The notes beneath the pieces were generated by a model. The model was not told the DNA's origin. It ran no database searches and saw nothing but the letters and a program-made list of their open reading frames with translations. The position numbers were made by a program, and so were the translations under genes. Positions 1 through 4,533 of a DNA stretch of 5,746 nucleotides are shown here, one piece after another. The stretch's first letter is position 1. Each line of letters opens with the position of its first letter. The DNA comes from CAZCWX01 sp964502465. GTDB lineage: Bacteria; Desulfobacterota; Binatia; Bin18. The stretch spans positions 1 through 5,746 of the forward strand of contig CAZCWX010000019.1 of NCBI GenBank assembly GCA_964502465.1, in the 5' to 3' direction.

Positions 1-7
1 GCAAGCA

Positions 8-259
8 CTAAAAAAAACTCGGGCTGACCCTGTAGCGCTGGGGCCGCAGGGCGGCGCGGCGTTTGCGCTGGTGCCCTGCGCTCATCACTATTCCCTCGGG
101 ATCATCAGCCTGTTTCTCTCGCTGGTTTTGGAGGTGGCGACCCAAATTGTCCATTTCATACCGGATAGTACCGTAAGTGTGGCGATATAATCTTCCTTCA
201 CGTGTAGTGATATGACGCACAGTGCGACACCGCGCTCCGGTGTGTTTGCGATCTGTCAT
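8..259 (-). CDS. small basic hypothetical protein, possibly frameshifted at its 3' end
   Basis: I do not recognise this 83-residue protein. The start is ATG at 259, chosen because GAGGAG (269-274 on the complement) sits 9 bases upstream; the frame stays open back to 367, but those codons lie over the promoter and leader. The N-terminal half is the protein-like part: ITTREGRLYRHTYGTIRYEM followed by DNLGRHL, which reads like a small beta-rich fold. After GRHL the product turns into low-complexity Arg/Gln/Ala sequence (KRRAALRPQR) over a GC-rich stretch. The +1 frame there reads ERNRLMIPRE and ends in three stops in a row (TAG TGA TGA, from position 90 downward). I infer, with low confidence, that the original gene ended there and that an indel near 125-140 changed the frame. 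It is divergent from the ferritin-like gene, with about 300 bases between them. No function can be assigned. Confidence 0.5.
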   Translation of the reverse strand: MTDRKHTGARCRTVRHITTREGRLYRHTYGTIRYEMDNLGRHLQNQREKQADDPEGIVMSAGHQRKRRAALRPQRYRVSPSFF

Positions 260-353
260 AGGGGATGTCTCCTCTACTGCATAAGTCAGTCGATGAGAGA
301 TTCCCGCAATATGTGTGCCTGAGAGTGTGTTCATGCTCACATGCAGCAAACAG

Positions 354-381
354 TTTATACGTTGCATTACTCAGCTTCCAA
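354..381 (-). promoter_or_regulatory. candidate sigma70-type promoter for the minus-strand small gene
   Basis: On the complement, TTGGAA (381-376) is followed after 16 bases by TATAAA (359-354). The -10 matches TATAAT at five of six positions and the -35 matches TTGACA at four of six. It lies about 95 bases upstream of ATG 259, leaving a long leader. Orientation and spacing fit, but this is pattern matching only. Confidence 0.4.
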
Positions 382-550
382 GGCAAGCAAACTGTAAGTG
401 AGTGTCTCGATTCTGCGACACTCCTTCTCCGTCTGCCCTGCGTTTGAGAAGCAACACGACAAGAAACCCCTTTCCTCCTGCAGATTATGGTTTTTCTGGC
501 CCATCTCTTGCTTGCATTCCTGTAAGTGAGAGGAATACGCTAAATTTTTT

Positions 551-560
551 AGGAAGGAGA
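551..560 (+). promoter_or_regulatory. strong ribosome binding site of the ferritin-like gene
   Basis: AGGAAGGAGA lies 7 bases upstream of ATG 568. It is a near-ideal Shine-Dalgarno sequence and fixes the start. Confidence 0.85.
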
Positions 561-567
561 TAAGGAT

Positions 568-1107
568 ATGACTCTCGTACAGATGAACGCAGAAGAAATT
601 CGGCAAGCTGTTGAACAAGGGCTGATTACAAAGGAATATAAAGCAGATGCTGCACAGATGGTCAAAGAATTAAACCGCTTGCGCTCGACAGAAATCATCT
701 CCTACTTACAATATAAGCAACATGCGTACATGGCAGTATCGCTTCTCGCTCCAGGACTAAAGGGCGAATTTGAAACCCATGCCAACCAGGAATTGCAACA
801 TGCCGATATGCTTGCCGAGCGGATCCAACAGTTAGGCGGTGTCCCGATCTACAGTCCAGAGGAGATCGCAACCAAAGCCGCACAGGCTGGCGTGTATCCA
901 GAGCAGGGGCCCACGCTAACGGACATGGTCACCGAAAGCTTGCTTGTCGAACGAAAGCAAATTGCAGCGTACACGGCACTCATTCGCGAAATCAGTGAGA
1001 AGGATCTAATTACGCGACAGATCTTGATTACGATTCTTGCGCAGACCGAGAAACATGCTAGCGAGCTGGCCGATTACCTGAAGCGCACAGCAGAAACAAG
1101 GACATAA
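568..1107 (+). CDS. ferritin-like di-iron protein (bacterioferritin family, non-haem)
   Basis: 179-residue four-helix protein of the bacterioferritin/ferritin-like group, expected to be a cytoplasmic iron oxidising and storing (or peroxide detoxifying) oligomer. The di-iron ligand set is complete and in order: E42 (TEIISYLQ), E75 and H78 (QELQHAD), E128 (LLVERKQ), E161 and H164 (TEKHASEL), which is the E / ExxH / E / ExxH pattern. In E. coli Bfr the haem-ligating Met52 sits between the first-ExxH Glu and His; here that position is Leu76, so haem binding by the usual route is not expected. An extra N-terminal stretch of about 30 residues precedes helix A, making it longer than the roughly 158-residue Bfr. 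The start is set by a strong Shine-Dalgarno sequence. It stands alone, with more than 400 bases before the next plus-strand gene. A Dps-like function is possible; no specific gene symbol is justified. Confidence 0.9.
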   Translation: MTLVQMNAEEIRQAVEQGLITKEYKADAAQMVKELNRLRSTEIISYLQYKQHAYMAVSLLAPGLKGEFETHANQELQHADMLAERIQQLGGVPIYSPEEIATKAAQAGVYPEQGPTLTDMVTESLLVERKQIAAYTALIREISEKDLITRQILITILAQTEKHASELADYLKRTAETRT

Positions 1108-1129
1108 CTTCGGATGGCTGACAGCTTAG

Positions 1130-1288
1130 CATGAACCGCTGCCTCTTGGTCGGCCGGTTGATCCTCAGGAATTACAACGGCTTGGCAAGGATGACCAACC
1201 GCATGACCGCATCGTCGCAACCTTAGATAGCCAGGTGGTAACATTTGGCGGGGACAGGCGAGAGCATGGTACGATTGAGGTTATTTAA
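1130..1288 (+). pseudogene. possible gene remnant, unrecognised
   Basis: A start-less open stretch reads with protein-like composition: PLGRPVDPQELQRLGKDDQ, then HDRIVATLDSQVV, ending GTIEVI at TAA 1286-1288. It is bounded upstream by an in-frame TAG at 1127-1129. The only nearby ATG (1131) is in another frame and gives an unrelated 32-codon peptide. I cannot name a family. It could be the tail of a decayed gene that once followed the ferritin-like gene, or chance. Confidence 0.25.
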
Positions 1289-1371
1289 TGGACAGTAGAC
1301 ATTCTCAACGAGCTGATGCCATGCTGTCTCGCATATACGCTGTCGCAATAAAGAGAAAATGACACGCGTGG

Positions 1372-1391
1372 TTGTCTTGAGAATAAGACAA
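1372..1391. repeat. 7-bp perfect inverted repeat (hairpin)
   Basis: TTGTCTT and AAGACAA pair exactly around a 6-base loop GAGAAT. No U-tract follows on either strand, so it is not a typical intrinsic terminator. It may be an operator or RNA hairpin in the VKOR upstream region. Confidence 0.4.
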
Positions 1392-1425
1392 TCATTCCCA
1401 ATCTCATCCCACCTCTCTGCATTTG

Positions 1426-1487
1426 ACCTTCCGTGCATGGTCTTATTCTTGCATCTAGAAATGAGGATTAAGAACATCACGGAAGGT
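1426..1487. repeat. long imperfect inverted repeat upstream of VKOR
   Basis: ACCTTCCGTG (1426-1435) is exactly repeated in reverse complement as CACGGAAGGT (1478-1487). Inside, after a bulged C at 1436, pairing continues imperfectly (ATG, TCTTA, TC and others) towards a centre at TCTAGA (1454-1459). This gives a hairpin of about 62 bases. No transposase is near, and target duplications could not be identified. Confidence 0.55.
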
Positions 1488-1533
1488 GACCCATAGCACC
1501 AATCCGAATCACCTGCCTGAGGGGTACTGAGGG

Positions 1534-1554
1534 AAGGAGAAAGAACTCGGAATG
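1534..1554 (+). promoter_or_regulatory. ribosome binding site and out-of-frame ATG of VKOR
   Basis: AAGGAGA (1534-1540) is followed 11 bases later by ATG 1552. This is the only good initiation signal in front of VKOR, but the ATG is in a different frame from the VKOR body. Its own frame reads MEASQPHLL and then diverges, closing at TAG 1639-1641. Confidence 0.5.
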
Positions 1555-1576
1555 GAGGCATCGCAGCCCCATTTGC

Positions 1577-2110
1577 TTGCTGGCGAGCATTGCCTTTATG
1601 GTTGCTACTTACATGGCGCTCTATCAATGGCGGTTGATTAGTGACGTGTGGGATCCCATCTTTGGTGAACAGTCGCGACACGTGCTCGATTCAGCGGTGT
1701 CCGAGCGCATGCGAGGGTGGTTTCGCATACCGGACGCGGCTCTTGGTGCTCTTGCTTACCTCGGCGATATTATCTTTTGTTTGGCAGGCTCGACACGCCG
1801 TTGGCAATATCGACCCTGGATGGTGATCTTGTTTGGTATCGACGTCATTCCGCTCGGTATCGTCAGCGCCGTGCTGATGATCTTGCAGGGCACGGTGGTA
1901 GGCGCCTGGTGTTTTCTTTGTCTGGTAACGGCTGTCATCTCCCTGATGCTCGTGCTGTTGGCCTATGATGAGGTGTGGTCATGTCTGTTGTATCTCTCCA
2001 GGGTCTGGCGGAAGACCTACAACTGGCGCGTACTATGGAACGTTTTTTGGGGACGTTCATCCCAAAGGGCTGACGAAATAGCACTCTCTGCTGCTATGGA
2101 GGGGGCGTAA
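1577..2110 (+). CDS. vitamin K epoxide reductase (VKOR) family membrane protein
   Basis: VKOR-family enzymes are inner-membrane thiol oxidoreductases that pass electrons from protein thiols to quinone. Visible landmarks are: a first membrane helix at about 1-18; the loop WDPIFGEQS at 25-33; RIPDAALGALAYL at 50-62, matching the family's GIPxAxLGxxxYL; further hydrophobic helices at about 54-72, 82-104 and 108-130; and the active-site CxxC as WCFLC (C112, C115). The cysteine pair normally found in the loop after the first helix is absent, as in a VKOR subgroup with DPxFG in that place. The start is uncertain: TTG 1577 is the only in-frame start codon of a usual kind after the stop at 1487 and has no Shine-Dalgarno sequence, whereas ATG 1552 has one but needs a one-base skip. 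Removing one base near 1573-1577 would give a natural MEASQPHLL leader. It overlaps the SPW gene by one base (TAATG). Confidence 0.85.
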   Translation: MLASIAFMVATYMALYQWRLISDVWDPIFGEQSRHVLDSAVSERMRGWFRIPDAALGALAYLGDIIFCLAGSTRRWQYRPWMVILFGIDVIPLGIVSAVLMILQGTVVGAWCFLCLVTAVISLMLVLLAYDEVWSCLLYLSRVWRKTYNWRVLWNVFWGRSSQRADEIALSAAMEGA

Positions 2111-2245
2111 TGTGGGCCCGAGTCGTCGCAGTTATGCTCGTGCTGGCTCGCCATGAGCCCATTCATTTTTCACCATGCAGCGGAGCAGCAGGCCCTCTGG
2201 GTCACTGATCTTCTCTGCGCCGTTGTAGTGATTCCCTTCGTCTGA
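2110..2245 (+). pseudogene. SPW-repeat family membrane protein, frameshifted
   Basis: ATG 2110 overlaps the VKOR stop (TAATG), with a strong GGAGGGGG at 2098-2105 inside VKOR, so the two were translationally coupled. The first frame reads MWARVVAVMLVL and then turns into nonsense. From 2144 the +1 frame continues exactly as the family would: WLAMSPF, then a short polar loop with EQQALWVTDLLC and a hydrophobic VVVIPF, ending at TGA 2243. The joined product would be about 45 residues with two membrane helices and one SPW module. Observed GTGCTGGCTC fits loss of one TG from GTGCTGTGGCTC at 2140-2149. Known SPW proteins usually carry two modules; nothing hydrophobic continues after 2245, so the C-terminus is also missing or the gene is a one-module form. 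The family's function is unknown. Confidence 0.7.
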
Positions 2246-2468
2246 GATGGATATCCAGAAGGATAGTTACTTGTTGTTTCGACATAAGTTAACGAGGTTC
2301 TCTCGTATCTGCTCTCCTGGTAGTTTTTTGAACATCACAAGACCATCTTCTCTTTTCTTCCTGTTTTTGCTTGACCACCCGTAATTCTCGCGCCGACAGA
2401 AAGATCATAAAAACTATCTCGCTGTCCATTTCTTCTACAGAAAGCATGCTGCAGTTCTATTTTTAGGA

Positions 2469-2500
2469 CGCAAAGAGATCTCTGACATGATATCTTTGCG
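2469..2500. repeat. hairpin, 8 bp plus 3 bp stem
   Basis: CGCAAAGA (2469-2476) pairs with TCTTTGCG (2493-2500). After one mismatch, ATC (2478-2480) pairs with GAT (2489-2491), leaving an 8-base loop. A pyrimidine-rich tract (TTTCTTTCTTCC) follows on the plus strand, so it could act as an imperfect terminator after VKOR/SPW or as an operator. Confidence 0.45.
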
Positions 2501-2661
2501 CAGTTTCTTTCTTCCTTTCTGTCAGTGGCACTTGTTTCCTCCACGAAATATCTCACCGACCCTTATTCCCCTACACTGATGCCTCGAACCATCATTCATT
2601 AAGAAAAATTTGGCATTGTTGTTGCTCATTAGGAAAGAAGAGAAGAGAAAAAGAAGGAGTT

Positions 2662-2748
2662 ATGGTACAGCCCATCAAATCAACACAGGGCGAGCGCATT
2701 GGCTACACTGGTATGCTCTATACCCCCGACTGCAACAGAAACACATAA
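2662..2748 (+). CDS. possible 28-residue leader peptide
   Basis: ATG 2662 begins MVQPIKSTQGERIGYTGMLY and the frame ends at TAA 2746. GAAGGAG (2653-2659) is a strong Shine-Dalgarno match but leaves only two bases before the ATG, which is too close for efficient initiation. There is no recognisable family. It may be a leader peptide for the kinase, a remnant, or chance. Confidence 0.2.
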   Translation: MVQPIKSTQGERIGYTGMLYTPDCNRNT

Positions 2749-2791
2749 AAGGAAACACAACGCTCAACATCAGCGATGGAGAACGATCCGC

Positions 2792-2833
2792 AGAGAGGTT
2801 AACCCCGGAACAAGAGAGGTTAACCCCGGAACA
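2792..2833. repeat. perfect 21-bp tandem duplication with GGTTAACC palindromes
   Basis: Two identical 21-bp units (2792-2812 and 2813-2833) sit directly head to tail. Each contains the 8-bp perfect palindrome GGTTAACC (2797-2804 and 2818-2825). The palindromes are exactly two helical turns apart and lie 20 to 50 bases upstream of the kinase ATG. In one plus frame the duplication encodes a repeated ERLTPEQ. Confidence 0.85.
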
Positions 2834-2852
2834 GTTGAGTAAGTGATCATGA

Positions 2853-4226
2853 ATGACCATGCCCTTGACTCATCACATTGAATTCCTACAGCAGCAGATA
2901 AATGCCCTCCAACAGCGCCCCGGTCAGTCGCGAGGATGGAGGGCATCGGTGGAAGCTGTTGCCACATTGCGTACTACCATGGAAGAATTGCAGACATGCG
3001 AGGAGGAACTGCACCAACAGCAAGAAGCGCTCGCTGCTGCCCAACACGCTGTCGAGGTAGAACGCCAGCGGTACCAGGAACTATTTGATTTTGCTCCAGA
3101 CGCATACCTGATAACGGATCATATGGGAGTGATCCAACAAGCAAATCGGGTGGCAGCCACGCTCCTCGCTGAGCCTCAGTACCACTTGGCGGGTAAACCA
3201 ATAAGCACCTTTATTGCCCAGGAAGAACGCCTTTCGTTTCGCGCCCAATTAGCTGGGCTGGCGGCTATACAGCAACGACAGGACTGGGAAGTGCGACTCC
3301 AGCTGCACAGTGGCGCGTCCTTCCCTGCCTCGATCGCTGTTGCGACTGTACGAGACGCCGGCGACAATGGACAAAACCTACGCTGGCTCATTCGCGATAT
3401 CAGTACCCGTAAATGGGCTGAGGAGGAACTGCGAAAAGCGTCGCAAGATCTCAAACACCAGGTTGCTGAACGCACAACCCAATTCGTTACCGCGAACGAA
3501 TCCCTACGATCAGAAATCGCCATACGCAAACAAGCAGAAGCCCAGTTGCTCGAGAGCGAGCGGCTGGCGTTACTCGGTTTGATCGCCAAGAAAGTAGCGC
3601 ACGAAGTTGGCAATGCCCTCAACAACATGGCTACGACCGTGCAACTACAGCAACGGTACCTCAACACCTCTCACGTGCACCAAGACAGCCTGTTGAATTC
3701 AACCGTGAAAGACCTGCTGGAAGAGATTCAACGCTTAGGTGTCATTGTCCACGGATGGCGTTCAATCGCCCAATACTCCCACTTTCACATTCAGCCGACT
3801 GACGTCTCTGCCCTGGCAGCAGAAGTTCTGGCTACACAAGATCTACAACAGAAATTCTTAGGAATTACGGTTGTGCAAGACTGTCCGCTGGGGTTGCCTT
3901 CTGTGAGAGCAGACAGAGAGAGGCTAAAGCAAGCGCTGTTAAATGTGTACCTCAACGCCGTGACTGCCATGCCTCAAGGAGGAACACTCACTCTGAGGGT
4001 GTTCCATGCCAAAGAACACGTCATTGTCGAGGTGAGAGATACGGGAACAGGCATACCGGCCGGGAGAGATATTTTTGACTTGTTCACTTCTACTCAGCCG
4101 GGTAGCCTTGGAGTGGGGCTTGTCATCGCTCAGCAGCTCATTGTTGCGCATGGGGGAACTCTGACATACACGAGTGAGTTGGGGAAAGGCACAGTCTTCC
4201 GTTTGGCCTTACCACAACAGGAATGA
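2853..4226 (+). CDS. soluble PAS-domain sensor histidine kinase
   Basis: 457-residue two-component sensor kinase. It autophosphorylates on histidine using ATP and passes the phosphate to a response regulator. In order: a coiled coil rich in Glu/Gln at about 38-75; a PAS domain at about 73-185 (YQELFDFAPDAYLITD to LIRDISTRK); and a second coiled coil at about 186-236. The phosphoacceptor box is KKVAHEVGNALNN with H250 followed by E251. In the ATPase domain the N box is LLNVYLNAVTAM (N364, N368), the G1 box DTGTGI (D396), the F box IFDLF, the G2 box GSLGVGL, then AHGG and the closing GKGTVFRLALP. No membrane helix or signal peptide is seen, so it should sense a cytoplasmic signal. HExxN with a compact N box recalls the HPK4/NtrB-like group. 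The start is ATG 2853, right after an in-frame TGA; no clear Shine-Dalgarno sequence is seen, and ATG 2859 is an alternative. No response regulator is in view. Confidence 0.92.
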   Translation: MTMPLTHHIEFLQQQINALQQRPGQSRGWRASVEAVATLRTTMEELQTCEEELHQQQEALAAAQHAVEVERQRYQELFDFAPDAYLITDHMGVIQQANRVAATLLAEPQYHLAGKPISTFIAQEERLSFRAQLAGLAAIQQRQDWEVRLQLHSGASFPASIAVATVRDAGDNGQNLRWLIRDISTRKWAEEELRKASQDLKHQVAERTTQFVTANESLRSEIAIRKQAEAQLLESERLALLGLIAKKVAHEVGNALNNMATTVQLQQRYLNTSHVHQDSLLNSTVKDLLEEIQRLGVIVHGWRSIAQYSHFHIQPTDVSALAAEVLATQDLQQKFLGITVVQDCPLGLPSVRADRERLKQALLNVYLNAVTAMPQGGTLTLRVFHAKEHVIVEVRDTGTGIPAGRDIFDLFTSTQPGSLGVGLVIAQQLIVAHGGTLTYTSELGKGTVFRLALPQQE

Positions 4227-4305
4227 GTAGCGATTTCTTCGTCATCTCTGCAACACCCGTCGTTTCTACGGTTGCCTAGACCGCTAGCTTCCTTGTGTCC
4301 TCTAA

Positions 4306-4358
4306 GTCTCATTTCTGCAACAAAGAAAGCTGCGGGTCTCATTTCTGCGACAAAGAAA
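4306..4358. repeat. 23-bp direct repeat, period 30, each copy with an inverted repeat
   Basis: Copies at 4306-4328 and 4336-4358 differ at one base (A 4320, G 4350). The second copy contains CATTTCT, 7 bases, then AGAAATG (4340-4360), a perfect 7-bp stem; the first keeps the inner five pairs. Only two good copies exist, so it is not a CRISPR array. Confidence 0.8.
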
Positions 4359-4392
4359 TGGGAAAAGGGAGGGGAGGATCGCTTTTTCTATC

Positions 4393-4411
4393 GTTTCTCA
4401 TGTGTTTCTCA
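4393..4411 (+). promoter_or_regulatory. GTTTCTCA direct repeat with 11-bp spacing, operator-like
   Basis: GTTTCTCA occurs at 4393-4400 and 4404-4411, one helical turn apart, about 120 bases before sthA. This spacing is typical of tandem half-sites for OmpR/PhoB-type response regulators. The link to such a regulator is inference. Confidence 0.35.
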
Positions 4412-4533
4412 AGTTGGAATGTCATTTGCAAAATTAATTCTTCCTGAGAAGAAAAACTCAATTTCAACAGCTCCCTGCGCGTTTTGCTTGAAGGGCATTC
4501 CTGTCAGCATGCCGAAGTCACAAAGACAGTGAG

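Larger units (their letters stand above)
260..567. other. divergent intergenic region upstream of the ferritin-like gene
   Basis: No credible gene lies here; the short open frames on both strands lack start signals and resemble nothing. The region holds the minus-strand promoter candidate at 354-381 and a 7-bp inverted repeat, GAGTGTC (400-406) with GACACTC (417-423), around a 10-base loop. It also holds an 11-base direct repeat, CTGTAAGTGAG, at 392-402 and 520-530. The second copy lies about 40 bases before the ferritin start, so the pair could be regulator boxes. I see no convincing -35/-10 pair for the ferritin gene. Confidence 0.5.
1108..1576. other. intergenic region with a possible coding remnant and two inverted repeats
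   Basis: This stretch lies between the ferritin-like gene and VKOR. It holds a 52-codon open stretch at 1130-1288 without a usable start, a 7-bp hairpin at 1372-1391, and a long imperfect inverted repeat at 1426-1487. It also holds the Shine-Dalgarno sequence and ATG that probably belong to VKOR (1534-1554). A 152-codon minus-strand frame crosses it (1223-1681) but runs into VKOR and has no coding character. Confidence 0.5.
2246..2852. other. long spacer and leader region before the histidine kinase
   Basis: About 600 bases without a convincing gene. It holds a hairpin at 2469-2500, a 29-base all-purine run at 2631-2659 ending in AAGGAG, and a short ORF at 2662-2748. It ends with a 21-bp tandem duplication at 2792-2833. 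A frame at 2610-2846 ending in ERLTPEQERLTPEQLSK looks protein-like only in its last 25 codons. The TGA at 2850-2852, in the kinase frame, prevents any upstream extension of the kinase. Confidence 0.5.
4227..4533. other. intergenic region between kinase and sthA with repeat pairs
   Basis: No credible gene; a frame at 4272-4532 largely translates the direct repeat and low-complexity bases. It contains the 23-bp direct repeat (4306-4358) and the GTTTCTCA pair (4393-4411). A weak promoter-like TTGGAA is at 4414-4419. No clear intrinsic terminator follows the kinase; CCGT/ACGG at 4257-4271 has only four pairs. Confidence 0.5.

Noticed and set aside
46..79. GC-rich GCAGGGC/GCCCTGC inverted repeat and the 8-base A-run at 10-17 as a minus-strand terminator
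   Set aside because: The hairpin next to the A-run has only three pairs and the GC-rich stem is too far from it, so no terminator can be supported.
1461..1496. 11-residue ORF MRIKNITEGDP inside the inverted repeat
   Set aside because: Faintly like the start of a CBS-domain protein, but no Shine-Dalgarno sequence, immediate stop, and no continuation in other frames.
1223..1681. 152-codon minus-strand open frame
   Set aside because: Runs antisense into the VKOR gene and over an inverted repeat, has no ribosome binding site, and its composition is not protein-like.
2463..2531. 22-residue minus-strand ORF from GTG 2531 with GGAGG upstream
   Set aside because: Good Shine-Dalgarno match, but very short, across a hairpin, with no known relative; chance is likely in an A/G-rich strand.
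2610..2846. 78-codon open frame before the kinase
   Set aside because: Starts in the homopurine tract and has no upstream Shine-Dalgarno sequence; its protein-like end (ERLTPEQ twice) is explained by the tandem duplication.
3176..3667. 163-codon minus-strand open frame
   Set aside because: Fully antisense to the PAS and linker part of the kinase; Ser/Arg/Cys-rich shadow translation.
4306..4358. CRISPR-like direct repeats
   Set aside because: Only two copies with a 7-base gap between them; no array and no cas genes.
4272..4532. 86-codon open frame before sthA
   Set aside because: Encodes the direct repeat (LISATKK twice) and low-complexity sequence; no initiation signal and no family resemblance.
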